Shown here piece after piece: positions 1 through 9,332 of a DNA stretch of 64,000 nt. The DNA is from Paenibacillus sp. FSL H7-0737 (GTDB lineage: Bacteria; Bacillota; Bacilli; Paenibacillales; Paenibacillaceae): NCBI RefSeq assembly GCF_000758545.1, contig NZ_CP009279.1:6572001-6636000 (forward strand), given 5' to 3'. Numbering within the stretch: position 1 is the first letter of the stretch; the number at the start of each line of letters is the position of its first letter. The notes under the pieces were generated by a model. It was given only the letters and a program-made list of their open reading frames with translations, ran no database searches and had not been told where the DNA came from. The position numbers were made by a program, and so were the translations under genes.

Positions 1-223
1 GCTCTATCCCCCGCGAGATCTCTTTAAAGGGTACATAGTTGCCCTGTCGCTTAAAAATTCTGTCGGGATGCTCGAGCATACGCCCTGCCTGTTCCCAAAG
101 TGATTGCAAGCTAAAAGGTGCGCCTTTAAATACGATAATTCGGATCAAAAAATACATATAGACAATAAATACGGCTGCCAGCAATAATGTCATAGTAGAC
201 TCGCTCTTAGGCTTCGTACTCAT
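1..223 (-). CDS. VanZ-like membrane protein, 5' part only (runs off the window)
   Basis: About 74 N-terminal residues are visible, starting at an ATG whose first base is 223. A hydrophobic segment at roughly residues 10-33 is followed by a stretch containing NYVPFKEI, which matches the 'N-x-x-P-F-K' signature that follows the first helix in VanZ-family proteins. VanZ proteins are small polytopic membrane proteins; VanZ of Tn1546 gives low-level teicoplanin resistance by an unknown mechanism. The ATG overlaps the stop of the VanY-like gene by one base (TGATG), so the two are probably translationally coupled. The C-terminal half lies outside the window. Family call is moderate because only one motif is seen. 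Confidence 0.7.
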   Translation of the reverse strand, partial: MSTKPKSESTMTLLLAAVFIVYMYFLIRIIVFKGAPFSLQSLWEQAGRMLEHPDRIFKRQGNYVPFKEISRGIE

Positions 224-1077
224 CAAAATGTAGTGACAATTACGCCATCCATATTATCGCCCGACGTTTTATATTGCCCTTCCTTTGGAATCTTAATACT
301 TGTATATCCTGATACTGGATAATAGTTCACCGTATATGTTTTGCCGTCTACAACCGTTGAAATTTCACTATTTTCCTTCAAAAGATCTAAATATTGTTCC
401 AGCACGATCCCCTTCTCCTGAATGATCGCACTGTGCGGCAAGCCGACATAACGGAAGTGCCAAGGTTCATATTTAATCCCCGTAATCTCCGTTTTGTCTT
501 TCGGATAGCGTAGAATAAAGCCGTATTTCCACGCATTCTTTTCCAGCCATTTACCTTCAGGTGCTTTGCTCATTTCCGATTGAGACGATCCGATGTCCAG
601 CGATAATCCTAAATTATGTTCGCTATATTGCGCTGGAAGAGCATAGTCTGAACCTTTTTCCTCATACAATTGCTCTTGCTCCTCAAAGTCCCTGTACCCA
701 CTGCTAATTAAAAAATGATTCACGCCATCCTTCTCAGCGGCCTTGATCATCTTATTGAATTCATGTGCCACACTTTCAGACAACCGAATCGAGGTATCTA
801 GTAATCCATAGCCCTGAACCAGATCCTTCTGATCAAATAAGGTCACAATATCAGACTTCACACTGTCCTCATGTACCGGATATTGTTTGTTCACCAGCAA
901 TAAATCCCCTTGATATACCTGATCTTGCGTAACCACCTTTAAACTATCGCTATCTCTAATCGATCCCTTCTGGATCTTATCATTCTTATCAGCTAAATTA
1001 CCCGTATCCGGTAAATAACGAGCGGCTGCGTAACCAAGAAATAACACAACGATCACCAAAAAAACCCACTTTTTCAT
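223..1077 (-). CDS. VanY-like D-alanyl-D-alanine carboxypeptidase (M15B)
   Basis: A 284-residue zinc peptidase that should trim the terminal D-Ala from peptidoglycan precursors outside the membrane. An N-terminal hydrophobic anchor spans residues 4-20. The M15 zinc-site motifs are intact: SGYRDFEEQ near residue 126, SEHNLGLSLD at 152-161 (zinc ligands H154 and D161), and EPWHFRYVG from 204 (catalytic E204, zinc ligand H207). It is the middle gene of regulator-VanY-VanZ, all on the minus strand, and is coupled to the VanZ-like gene by a one-base overlap. No vanHAX ligase genes are visible, so this is probably a cell-wall maintenance or accessory glycopeptide-tolerance module rather than a full resistance operon. 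Confidence 0.9.
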   Translation of the reverse strand: MKKWVFLVIVVLFLGYAAARYLPDTGNLADKNDKIQKGSIRDSDSLKVVTQDQVYQGDLLLVNKQYPVHEDSVKSDIVTLFDQKDLVQGYGLLDTSIRLSESVAHEFNKMIKAAEKDGVNHFLISSGYRDFEEQEQLYEEKGSDYALPAQYSEHNLGLSLDIGSSQSEMSKAPEGKWLEKNAWKYGFILRYPKDKTEITGIKYEPWHFRYVGLPHSAIIQEKGIVLEQYLDLLKENSEISTVVDGKTYTVNYYPVSGYTSIKIPKEGQYKTSGDNMDGVIVTTF

Positions 1078-1199
1078 CCGTAATGTCCTCCATTTCCTTA
1101 AGACGTTTATGCTTGATAGGAATAGAATAACGAAGACACTTTAAAGAAAAGCAGGACAATTATAAAGTTTTTCTTAAAATGTATAAGAACTCAGCGGCC

Positions 1200-1895
1200 T
1201 TACCCAGTAAAGGTATATCCTACACCCCAGATTGTCTTAATAAATTTGTTCTTATTGATGTCTTCACCGAGCTTTTTGCGCAAGGTACGGATATGCACCA
1301 TGACCGTGTTGCCACTCTCATAATAAGCTTCTCCCCATACCTGCTGGAAGATACTCTCCGCGCTAAACACCTGCTTAGGATGGCTCGCCAATAAATGCAG
1401 AATATCAAACTCTTTCGGAGTTAGGTCTATTACCTCGCCGTAAAGAGTGACGGTATGTTCATCTGGTGAAATCGTCAACCCACCAACTTCAAGGACCGAC
1501 TTAAGAACAGCTGCGGGCTGACTGAATTGTATAGAGCGCCGAAGTTGAGAATTAACGCGAGCGACTAACTCCATTGGATTGAACGGTTTGGTCATATAAT
1601 CATCTGCGCCCATGACAAGTCCCGTGATCTTGTCCAGATCAGAAGTCTTCGCGCTTAAAAAAATAATCGGCAGATGATGCTGCTCCCGAATGTGACGGGT
1701 TACCTCATAGCCATCCAGCCCTGGCATCATAATATCCAGAATCGCCAAATCTATCGTTTGGGACTCAATAGCTTGCACCGCTGCCCGCCCATCGGATACT
1801 TTAATGATATGATACCCTTCTTTTTGCAAATGCAAAGCCACCAGATCCGCAATCTCCGCCTCATCATCCGCAATTAAAATCGTAATGCGCTTCAT
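1200..1895 (-). CDS. OmpR/PhoB-family response regulator (VanR-like)
   Basis: A 231-residue regulator with an N-terminal receiver domain (acidic pair D10/D11, phospho-acceptor D54 in LAILDIMMPG, K103 in TKPF) and a C-terminal winged helix ending in the usual VGYTF strand. The ATG is preceded by GGGGTG 8 nt upstream. It lies 122 bp before the VanY-like gene on the same strand, as in vanR/vanY arrangements. No partner histidine kinase follows it, and the gene upstream (YdeI-like) is unrelated. The kinase may lie beyond the left edge, past the VanZ-like gene, or elsewhere in the genome. Confidence 0.88.
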   Translation of the reverse strand: MKRITILIADDEAEIADLVALHLQKEGYHIIKVSDGRAAVQAIESQTIDLAILDIMMPGLDGYEVTRHIREQHHLPIIFLSAKTSDLDKITGLVMGADDYMTKPFNPMELVARVNSQLRRSIQFSQPAAVLKSVLEVGGLTISPDEHTVTLYGEVIDLTPKEFDILHLLASHPKQVFSAESIFQQVWGEAYYESGNTVMVHIRTLRKKLGEDINKNKFIKTIWGVGYTFTG

Positions 1896-1954
1896 CTATA
1901 TTTCACCCCTGTAGGTTTGTGCTATATGATCTACATCCATTATACCCCAAACTT

Positions 1955-1985
1955 AAAAACCACTCCTAGGATGAAGTGGTTTTGC
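1955..1985 (-). terminator. rho-independent terminator after the YdeI-like gene
   Basis: On the minus strand the stem AAAACCACT pairs with AGTGGTTTT around a loop of about ten bases and is followed by a short T run. It sits 90 bp past the stop of the YdeI-like gene and upstream of the VanR-like gene, separating the two. Confidence 0.7.
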
Positions 1986-2074
1986 TGAAATCTATGATGA
2001 ATAAATAGAACTGTTGTAATATTATTTACCGTCTTTATGTCTTTAAATAATCTTTTTGATGAAGAAAGGTCTAG

Positions 2075-2752
2075 TTAGAGTTCAGTACTACTGGCTTGCC
2101 GATACAGCTCACGGCTCTTATAACCAGCCTGTAGAATCATCTTCATTTCCTCTTTACGCTTAGCTCTTGTTGCCTCTTGTTTGGCACTATAGACATATCG
2201 AGCCCAGTCTTTGCGGTATCCCGGGGTAAGCGATTGATAGATGGCTAGAAGCTCCGGTGTATCTTTCAGATCTTCTTCCACATTTGGAATGAAAGAAATA
2301 TAGTCATCCACAGATTGACTTGGGGTATTGGAAAGCTGCCCTTTCCCCTTAGCGTCCTCTTTCAACCCCACAACTGTAAAGACATCATCCAAACCTACCA
2401 TGCGTGCAAATTTAATATTGCTTGTTCCGATGTAGCCATTCTCATCACTGCCCAGACCCTCTAGTAAGTCGTCACGATGAATAAAGGTCGGATACACTTT
2501 GTTTCCCTTTTTAGGATACGCCACAAAGAGATAGCCATTCTTATGAAGATGCTGTTGCTCAATCACACGGTTCACTAGTTCCTGTAACGACGCCATGTCT
2601 AGTACAAAGGCAAATATAAGATCATACGCCCCATTTAGCGAAGTATCATAATCCGTCAATTCCGCTAAATAATCGGAGCCTTTTGGTTTACTCAATATCG
2701 CTACTTGGTTGTATTTTTGTAAGTTCAGCTTTTCTACGATGGTTTTAGTCAC
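2075..2752 (-). CDS. YdeI/OmpD-associated (OmdA) family protein
   Basis: A 225-residue cytoplasmic protein starting at GTG 2752 with GGGGG about 10 nt upstream. The C-terminal third (LTPGYRKDWARYVYSAKQ, then EATRAKRKEEMKMILQAG) is the characteristic helical signature of the bacteriocin-protection/OmpD-associated family: a bundle with a Y-R-x-x-W-x-x-Y pattern and a basic TRxKR helix. The N-terminal part (residues 1-120) looks like a separate alpha/beta domain of unknown role. The biochemical function of the family is not established. The gene appears monocistronic, with its own terminator downstream. Confidence 0.75.
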   Translation of the reverse strand: MTKTIVEKLNLQKYNQVAILSKPKGSDYLAELTDYDTSLNGAYDLIFAFVLDMASLQELVNRVIEQQHLHKNGYLFVAYPKKGNKVYPTFIHRDDLLEGLGSDENGYIGTSNIKFARMVGLDDVFTVVGLKEDAKGKGQLSNTPSQSVDDYISFIPNVEEDLKDTPELLAIYQSLTPGYRKDWARYVYSAKQEATRAKRKEEMKMILQAGYKSRELYRQASSTEL

Positions 2753-2822
2753 TATGCTTCATCCCCCAAATGTATTCGGATGCTTCTTCATCGTGATCAT
2801 TATAGCCTAATCGCTACCCAAT

Positions 2823-3857
2823 CTAAAACATTCTACGGGCCGTCACAAAACGCTTCTTCCATTTCTCACTCAGGGCTTCATAATGGACGCCTTGCTCCTT
2901 AGAATACGTATGCAATATCTGATTATTTCCCGCATACATGGCAACATGACCAATGTCGAGACCACGTGCACTAAAGAACAGTAGGTCTCCTTTACGCAGT
3001 TCGTTGATCCCAACTTCCTTCCCTTCTTTGGCTTGATTATAAGAGGCGCGTGGCAGATCCACCGACAACACGTTCTCTAATAAATGTGCTACGAAAGAAG
3101 AACAGTCAAAGGTAGACGTCTGGTTCGTCGCTGCACCGAATTCATAAGGGGTTCCCAGATACTTTTCTCCGTAAGCAAGCAACGCACTTCCCTGCTTCTC
3201 AGCGAGCGACTCACTAGTATAATCGCTATATTTCGGTTTAGCAGATATGTACCCCGTCTTGTTGTCTTGCGTTCGCACTTCTAACCACAAAGCATCCACT
3301 TCTCTAACGATATGGACTTTATCGCCTACGGACAACATTTGCTGGACACCTGATTGATCCGATGAATTCGGCGAACTGCGCAGGTTAACCCCATAACGAA
3401 TCGTTGTATCGTAATTCAGCGCTGAATAGATGCGGACGGTCCGAGTGTTAGCCTCCCACTTCACAGTGCTGCCTAGAGCCTCGCTGACAAAACGCAGCGG
3501 CATCATCGTATTACCACCGACAACCTGACCCGGAACGGTTAAGCTTAAGGCTTGTCCATTTTTGTTCGCGGTTAAATCTCCTATTTGATAAGTCAGCACC
3601 AGCGTTCCCTTAGTGGCCTTCACTGTTTTGGTATCGTTGTTCCATGAAATCTTTGCTCCCTGTTCTTCAAACAGCTTGCGCATGGGAATAAGCGTTGTAC
3701 CGTTTATGAGCAAGGGCTGAACCTCTAATACAAGCTGCCGATCATCCAGAAAAACGCCTGTAACCTGATTCTGAGGCATCACCGCCGCATGGGCTGGAGC
3801 TGTATAGAGTATAGATGTAAGTAGTACAAGTAGTGTGGCTTTCTTATGAATCCTCAT
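2823..3857 (-). CDS. secreted NlpC/P60 endopeptidase with stalk and SH3 domains
   Basis: A 344-residue exported cell-wall hydrolase. A signal peptide occupies residues 1-24 (cleavage likely after AHA). Residues 30-145 form a copper-amine-oxidase-like stalk domain, common in Paenibacillus surface proteins. Residues 150-210 resemble a bacterial SH3 domain (GVNLRSSPN). Residues 225-344 are the NlpC/P60 papain-like domain with catalytic Cys252 in TFDCSSF, His304 in IGHVAMY and polar H316 in ILHTYS. Such enzymes usually cut gamma-D-Glu-meso-DAP bonds in peptidoglycan. The ATG is preceded by GAGGTGA. No sorting signal is seen, so retention would depend on the SH3 and stalk domains. Confidence 0.9.
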   Translation of the reverse strand: MRIHKKATLLVLLTSILYTAPAHAAVMPQNQVTGVFLDDRQLVLEVQPLLINGTTLIPMRKLFEEQGAKISWNNDTKTVKATKGTLVLTYQIGDLTANKNGQALSLTVPGQVVGGNTMMPLRFVSEALGSTVKWEANTRTVRIYSALNYDTTIRYGVNLRSSPNSSDQSGVQQMLSVGDKVHIVREVDALWLEVRTQDNKTGYISAKPKYSDYTSESLAEKQGSALLAYGEKYLGTPYEFGAATNQTSTFDCSSFVAHLLENVLSVDLPRASYNQAKEGKEVGINELRKGDLLFFSARGLDIGHVAMYAGNNQILHTYSKEQGVHYEALSEKWKKRFVTARRMF

Positions 3858-3965
3858 GATGTCGTCACCTCGTTGATTAATATGTTCAATTATTATTACT
3901 AAAAAAAGGGTAATTAGTTCTGTTACAATTATTGGGGTTGCTGTCTAGCTACAGGTCAAACCATA

Positions 3966-4013
3966 TAAAAAAGAGGACTGCGGTCACCCTTCGGTGCCAC
4001 AGCCCTCTTTTTA
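3966..4013 (-). terminator. strong rho-independent terminator overlapping the ridA-like stop codon
   Basis: The arms AAAAGAGG and CCTCTTTT extend into a longer imperfect stem around a CTTC/GAAG loop, with T runs on both sides. It starts within the stop codon at 4011-4013. Confidence 0.85.
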
Positions 4014-4466
4014 ATCCACTTCAAAAATAGAATCGATAATGATCGGAAGATTATCCCTTACAGAAACAGCGCCCAATACCGAACGAGCATGACTGCCCTT
4101 GTCCCCGAATACCTCCAGCATTAAATCCGAACAGCCATTGAGCACTTTATGATGCTCTTCGAATAAGGGATCTGCATTCACAAATCCTTGAATTTTGACC
4201 ACTCTCTTCACTTTATCCAAGGAGCCTAAAGCAGACTCAAGGACGGCAAGGATCTCTATACCAGTCTGACGTGCAAAATGATAGCCTTCTTCGGTGGTAA
4301 AGTCTTGTCCCAGCTTGCCTTTGGGATGCCCGGCAGGTCCTTTTCCCGATACAAAACATAATCCATTAACAATAACGTAGTTAGCATATTTTGCCGCCGG
4401 TTCACTAGCACTAGGTAGGACAATACCTAATCCCTCAAGTCTATCCGCTATGATTCGATCCGCCAC
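4011..4466 (-). CDS. RidA (YjgF/YER057c/UK114) family protein
   Basis: Long-form RidA-family protein. I place the start at GTG 4466 (151 residues), not at the longer in-frame TTG 4484, because GGAGGAGGGG lies between them at 6 nt from the GTG and would otherwise be inside the coding region. Archetypal RidA hydrolyses 2-aminoacrylate and related enamines/imines using an arginine near the C-terminus. Here SHARSVLG keeps an Arg in that region, so deaminase activity is possible. The segment GFVNADPLFEEHHKVLN also matches the fold. Its neighbour is a flavin-dependent monooxygenase on the same strand, 76 bp upstream, and its own terminator follows directly. Confidence 0.88.
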   Translation of the reverse strand: MADRIIADRLEGLGIVLPSASEPAAKYANYVIVNGLCFVSGKGPAGHPKGKLGQDFTTEEGYHFARQTGIEILAVLESALGSLDKVKRVVKIQGFVNADPLFEEHHKVLNGCSDLMLEVFGDKGSHARSVLGAVSVRDNLPIIIDSIFEVD

Positions 4467-4542
4467 TTCAGTCCCCTCCTCCAATCAGTACAACCTCAAT
4501 AAATTGGTAAGATTATACTGATTAATCCAGAAAGGGTCAATC

Positions 4543-5601
4543 CTATTTTGCTTCGACCTCTGCTTCCCATCTCGATATCTCAGCTCGAACAATTGGCGCT
4601 ACTTCAGTACCCAATAGCTCAATGGCTCTCATTACATCCTTATGAGGCATCGTACCTAGCGGTACATGCAGCATAAAGCGTGTAATTCCTACGTGTTTGC
4701 GTAGGTGAATAATCTTCTCAGCAACAGTGTCTGGATCTCCTACATACAAGGCACCTTCAAATCTACGTGCCGCATCAAAGCTCGCACGACTATAATGACC
4801 CCAGCCACGCTCACGACCAATCACATTCATGCTAGCCTGCGTAGAGGGAAAGAACATATCGGCCGCAAGCTGATTATCCTCTGCAATAAAGCCGTGCGAG
4901 TGTGAGGCAACCGGAAGCTTCGACACATCATGTCCTGCTTGGGCCGCCGCTTTCTTATAGAGCTTCACCAGTGGAGCAAATTGCAACGGACTTCCGCCAA
5001 TAATCGCGAGCACAAGTGGTAGCCCGAGCAGGCCAGCGCGAATCACAGATTCCGTATTGCCTCCACTGCCAATCCATACGGGCAAAGGATTCTGAACGGG
5101 GCGCGGATAAATCCCCAGATTATTAATCGCTGGTCGGTGATTTCCACTCCAGGTTACTTTTTCGGATGCCGTTATTTTTAACAACAGGTCCAGCTTCTCA
5201 TCGAATAACTCATCGTAGTCATTTAAATCGTATCCAAAGAGCGGGAAAGATTCGATAAAAGAACCCCGCCCTGCCATGATTTCTGCCCGTCCATTTGAGA
5301 TTCCGTCAAGTGTTGCAAAATCCTGAAATACACGTACTGGATCAGCAGAGGACAGTACGGTTACCGCACTGGTCAGCCGAATTCGTGTCGTCTGTGAGGC
5401 AGCCGCAGCCAGCAAAACTGCTGGAGAAGATGCGGCATAATCCTTTCGATGATGCTCACCCACACCGAATATATCTAAGCCCACCTTATCTGCAAGAACA
5501 ATCTCCTCTACTACCTCGCGCAATCGCTGTGCATGACTTATTAACTCCCCCGATTGAACATCCGGCGTTGTTTCTACGAACGTACTGATACCTATTTCCA
5601 C
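4543..5601 (-). CDS. LLM-class flavin-dependent oxidoreductase (luciferase-like)
   Basis: A 352-residue (beta/alpha)8-barrel monooxygenase of the bacterial-luciferase superfamily. Recognisable segments are the N-terminal EIGISTFVET, GVGEHH near residue 46, the SSPAVLLAAAASQT helix, LTSAVTVLSSADPVRV, AGRGSF, and PLPVWIGSGG in the second half. Such enzymes use FMNH2 supplied by a reductase; the substrate cannot be told from sequence. Length is normal for the family. A perfect 8-bp inverted repeat lies 74-97 bp upstream of its start and could be an operator. Confidence 0.85.
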   Translation of the reverse strand: MEIGISTFVETTPDVQSGELISHAQRLREVVEEIVLADKVGLDIFGVGEHHRKDYAASSPAVLLAAAASQTTRIRLTSAVTVLSSADPVRVFQDFATLDGISNGRAEIMAGRGSFIESFPLFGYDLNDYDELFDEKLDLLLKITASEKVTWSGNHRPAINNLGIYPRPVQNPLPVWIGSGGNTESVIRAGLLGLPLVLAIIGGSPLQFAPLVKLYKKAAAQAGHDVSKLPVASHSHGFIAEDNQLAADMFFPSTQASMNVIGRERGWGHYSRASFDAARRFEGALYVGDPDTVAEKIIHLRKHVGITRFMLHVPLGTMPHKDVMRAIELLGTEVAPIVRAEISRWEAEVEAK

Positions 5602-5674
5602 TTACGATTCCCCCTTAACTATAATTTTCTCTTCGAGTTGTTTGTTTGATTATAACACAAGTTACGTTCAAGCA

Positions 5675-5698
5675 GAGCTAGGTATTAATGCCTAGCTC
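5675..5698. repeat. perfect 8-bp inverted repeat upstream of the monooxygenase
   Basis: GAGCTAGG, eight-base spacer, CCTAGCTC. There is no T run, so it is not an obvious terminator. It lies in the promoter region shared by the monooxygenase (minus) and the GGDEF-EAL gene (plus) and could be a repressor site. Confidence 0.5.
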
Positions 5699-5829
5699 CA
5701 GCTTGTCCAAAAACTCATTCTTAAAATTTGCAGAACATCACTGACAAATAGAGGATTTTGATGAAATATGTTGAAATGATCTAAAACAAGTAGCTCTCAT
5801 GCATCTCATGCTTGATATAGGAGGGACAT

Positions 5830-7551
5830 ATGCTTCAAAGAAATAAACACAAAAATTCCATATCCAAACAAACCTTCAATCCTGTTCGGGGTTCCTTAAA
5901 AATCGCCGTAATATATTTTATTGTTGGGTGCTTATGGATCCCTTTAACAGATAAGGCCGTTTCCACTTTTACGCGAGATCCGGAGTGGATAAGACTTATT
6001 AATATAATTAAAGGCTGGTTCTTTATCCTCATAACAGCTTTGCTTATCTTTGCATTAATTCTAGGTACTCTGAAACGGATTAAAAGGATCGAAAAGAAAC
6101 TGGATCTTGCCTATAGGGATAGGGTGAGCGCCCACGAAAATCTAGAGGCCGCCTATGAGGAAATCACAGCTACGGAAGAAGAACTCAGACAGCAATATGA
6201 TCAGCTCATTGAGAATCAAGAGAAGCTAGCCATGAATGAAGAAAGGATGCATTACCTGGCGTATCATGATCTATTAACCGGCTTGCCCAACAAATTAGCT
6301 TTTTATGAGAATGGGCCTCACATCTTGGAATTGAATAACATTGCAGCCTTAATGTTCATCGACATTGATTACTTCAAATATGTAAATGATACGATGGGCC
6401 ATGAATTTGGTGACCGGCTAATTGTTAAGGTTAGTGAGAGATTGGTGTCCCTGGTTGGGAGTAGTGGGGAAGTGTATCGTTTCGCCGGGGATGAGTTCAT
6501 CGTTCTTTTATATTCTATTGAGAACAGTCAGTGTATAACTAGTGTAGCCTCTCACATTATTGCCGGTTTTAAAGATGCGATTGAGATGGATGACAGTCTG
6601 CTACATGTTAGCCTAAGCATCGGAATCAGTGCTCACCCCGAACATGGAAGTAATATTATGGAACTCCTTAAATGCGCAGACATCGCTATGTATAAAGCCA
6701 AAGACGCTGGCAAGGGTCAAATTATTGTCTTTGATCAACCGCTCAATGATACCTTTACTGAGCGAATGAACATTGAGAAGCAGTTGTATAATGCTTTAGA
6801 AAAAAATGAGCTAGAGGTATTCTATCAACCCCAGATTGATCTGACTCAGAACAGGGTGACGGGACTAGAAGCTCTTATGCGCTGGAACAACCCTATACTA
6901 GGCATGGTCCCTCCGGATAAGTTTATCAAAATAGCAGAAGATTCCCACCTCATTATTCCTCTCGGGGCGTGGGTGCTCAGAACAGCCTGTGCCTTTTTAA
7001 AAAGCCTTCATGAGCAAGGATTATCACATCTGACGATGTCTGTTAATATTTCAATGCTGCAGCTACTGCAAAGCGACTTCAATGAGTTAGTTCTAGACAC
7101 CTTGCAAGCCTCCGGACTAGATCCTGAATACTTAGAGCTGGAGATTACAGAGAGTGTTCTGGTTGAATCTTACGAATATGTGAGCAGTAAACTGACTGAA
7201 CTCAGAGCTCACAACATCAAAATTGCCTTGGATGACTTTGGTACCGGTTATTCCTCCTTAAGCTATCTTACTCATATGCCGATCTCGACTTTAAAAATAG
7301 ACAAGTCCTTCATTGATTCCATTCGAACAGGGACACATCAAGCCGTTCTTGTCGAACAAATTATTATGATTGGTAAACGCATGAATATGTGTGTTATTGC
7401 AGAAGGTGTGGAGCGAACTGTACAACTCGATTACCTGCAGGAGCAAGGCTGCGATAAAATTCAAGGTTACTTGTTCAGTAAGCCACAGTCCGCACAGAGC
7501 GTAAAAGAGCTGCTAACCGAGTGGGAGAAGGTTTCGAGCTTAAATGAATAA
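5830..7551 (+). CDS. membrane GGDEF-EAL dual-domain c-di-GMP protein
   Basis: A 573-residue protein. Two transmembrane helices at about 24-41 and 60-79 are followed by a coiled coil at 85-140, a GGDEF domain (140-305) and an EAL domain (312-565). The cyclase motif reads AGDEF (219-223) instead of GGDEF, with no RxxD inhibitory site before it, so activity is uncertain. The EAL domain keeps the catalytic set: E of EAL at 347, N in SVNIS, E in EITES, DD in LDDFGTGYSS, K in LKIDKSF and E in AEGVE. It therefore looks phosphodiesterase-competent, perhaps with the GGDEF domain as GTP sensor. ATG is preceded by GGAGGG. The next gene, a cyclase, starts 39 nt downstream in the same direction. Confidence 0.92.
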   Translation: MLQRNKHKNSISKQTFNPVRGSLKIAVIYFIVGCLWIPLTDKAVSTFTRDPEWIRLINIIKGWFFILITALLIFALILGTLKRIKRIEKKLDLAYRDRVSAHENLEAAYEEITATEEELRQQYDQLIENQEKLAMNEERMHYLAYHDLLTGLPNKLAFYENGPHILELNNIAALMFIDIDYFKYVNDTMGHEFGDRLIVKVSERLVSLVGSSGEVYRFAGDEFIVLLYSIENSQCITSVASHIIAGFKDAIEMDDSLLHVSLSIGISAHPEHGSNIMELLKCADIAMYKAKDAGKGQIIVFDQPLNDTFTERMNIEKQLYNALEKNELEVFYQPQIDLTQNRVTGLEALMRWNNPILGMVPPDKFIKIAEDSHLIIPLGAWVLRTACAFLKSLHEQGLSHLTMSVNISMLQLLQSDFNELVLDTLQASGLDPEYLELEITESVLVESYEYVSSKLTELRAHNIKIALDDFGTGYSSLSYLTHMPISTLKIDKSFIDSIRTGTHQAVLVEQIIMIGKRMNMCVIAEGVERTVQLDYLQEQGCDKIQGYLFSKPQSAQSVKELLTEWEKVSSLNE

Positions 7552-7590
7552 AGATGAACCTATTTTTTTATATAAGAAGGTGTTACCGAA

Positions 7591-9255
7591 TTGAATGTCA
7601 TGACATGGATTGACTTATCATTATTCTTCGTTCTTTTCGTTCTATTCATCTACATATTTGTTACTGTAACAATCACTAACTTACATAAGGTTTACTTGAC
7701 TTTCCATTTCACGATGATGTTATGGCCCTTCTGTCAATTTGCTCTCAAAACTACAGCGGATCCCGATGTTCAATTGTTTTATGTGAAGCTAGCTTTTATT
7801 GACTCGATACTGTTAACGATTGGATGGCTTCTTTTTACGATATTTCTCACTGGAAAATCATATCTCCTCCGAAAAAAGAAAACGCTGATCCTATACATTG
7901 TCGCAGCATTGATCTTAATAGGAGTGATCGTCAATCCAAAGCAAAGCTTTGTACTGCCAATGCATGGTGGATATGTTGAAAGATCTTATGGTCCGCTTTT
8001 TTGGCTGTTTATTCTTTTCTTGATCTGCACCATTATTATTTCTCTGTATATCATCTATTCAGCGCTTATATCGAACGCCACACAGCGGATCAAAAAGCAG
8101 GTTACTCATGTACTCAAAGGTGTGCTGGTGCTGACTGTATTTGTATTACTGGATGTCTTTCTTAATGTGGTACTGTTTAAATCTCAGCCGGTGATTCCGG
8201 GGATGACCTCTCTGGGGATACTAATCTCTGCCATCTTTTTCGTCATTGCCATCCATCGCGATAAAATATTTGATCTCGTAACCATCGCTCATCAGGATAT
8301 CATTGACACACTCACACTAGGTATTCTTGTACTGGATGATAACGAGACTGTGGTAGAGATCAATCGATCGCTTTTGCCAAAAATCAACCTACAGATCGGT
8401 GATCGCTTCGACTTATCGGCGCTAACACCCCTGGAGCAGACTGCCAGCGCTTTCCGATTGTTTCAACATACATATCTTAAACAGCCCATGGAGAGAACCG
8501 AAGTTGAAGTATTCTACACCTCGCTCCAAGCATACATCAATATTACAGCGGAACCCATTGTCGTAGGCGAGATCATGGTTGGACGGATTCTCACCTTTCA
8601 GGATAGAAGCGAGCTGCATCGCCTCATTGCTGAGACTAATCAGCAGAACGAGATCCTGCAAGAGCGTAATCTGGCATTAATTGCAATCCAGAATGAGCTT
8701 TCTCAGACCAACCAAAAACTCAAGCAAATGGCTATAACCGACAGCTTAACAGGTTGTTATAACCGTCATTACTTAACACAGTACTTAGAACAAGAGATCA
8801 TAGAAAATATGATATTGAAGCAGCCTTTTGCCATCATTCTACTGGATATCGACTTTTTCAAAACGGTGAATGACAATTACGGCCATTTAGTGGGCGATGT
8901 TGTAATTTGCAGCACGGTAGAGGTCATTAAGCAATCGCTAAGGGAGACGGATATTCTGGCACGCTATGGCGGGGAAGAGTTTATCGTCTATTTACCAAAT
9001 ACGAATCACACACAAGCAAACCTCTGGGCAGAACATATAAAATTCATGATAGAGGCCAATAAAGTACATGTGGATGAGGTTGCTCATTCTGTATCCATCA
9101 CTGTAAGCATGGGACTACTGTCCATTAATAATTTTGCAGAGCAGTATGCAGAAAGCCCGACCAATCAACTAAATGATTTATTCGAATCTGTGGACAAAGC
9201 TTTATATCAAGCCAAAAATGCAGGACGAAACCAAATTGTTGAAATCATAAGATGA
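7591..9255 (+). CDS. 7TM-PAS-GGDEF diguanylate cyclase
   Basis: A 554-residue membrane cyclase. The N-terminal ~220 residues hold about seven hydrophobic helices resembling the 7TM sensor module of histidine kinases. A PAS-like domain (about 235-345) and a short coiled coil lead to the GGDEF domain. The catalytic motif is canonical GGEEF at 460-464, and a product-inhibition I-site RETD starts at residue 451, five residues before it, so it should be an active, feedback-controlled c-di-GMP synthase. I chose TTG 7591 (AAGAAGGTG 8 nt upstream) over ATG 7600. It is probably co-transcribed with the preceding GGDEF-EAL gene, pairing synthesis with breakdown. Confidence 0.92.
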   Translation: MNVMTWIDLSLFFVLFVLFIYIFVTVTITNLHKVYLTFHFTMMLWPFCQFALKTTADPDVQLFYVKLAFIDSILLTIGWLLFTIFLTGKSYLLRKKKTLILYIVAALILIGVIVNPKQSFVLPMHGGYVERSYGPLFWLFILFLICTIIISLYIIYSALISNATQRIKKQVTHVLKGVLVLTVFVLLDVFLNVVLFKSQPVIPGMTSLGILISAIFFVIAIHRDKIFDLVTIAHQDIIDTLTLGILVLDDNETVVEINRSLLPKINLQIGDRFDLSALTPLEQTASAFRLFQHTYLKQPMERTEVEVFYTSLQAYINITAEPIVVGEIMVGRILTFQDRSELHRLIAETNQQNEILQERNLALIAIQNELSQTNQKLKQMAITDSLTGCYNRHYLTQYLEQEIIENMILKQPFAIILLDIDFFKTVNDNYGHLVGDVVICSTVEVIKQSLRETDILARYGGEEFIVYLPNTNHTQANLWAEHIKFMIEANKVHVDEVAHSVSITVSMGLLSINNFAEQYAESPTNQLNDLFESVDKALYQAKNAGRNQIVEIIR

Positions 9256-9275
9256 CACGCTTTTAAATATTACCT

Positions 9276-9332
9276 AAAAAAAGAAAGAATCAGCCCTACT
9301 TCTATCGAAGGTAAGCTGATTCTTTTCTTTAT
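9276..9332. terminator. bidirectional terminator between cyclase and yjdM
   Basis: AAAGAATCAGC and GCTGATTCTTT pair around a looped centre, flanked by A and T runs, between two convergent genes. Confidence 0.85.

Noticed and set aside
4467..4484. TTG start for the first RidA-family gene
   Set aside because: The six extra codons consist mainly of the ribosome binding site for the GTG at 4466.
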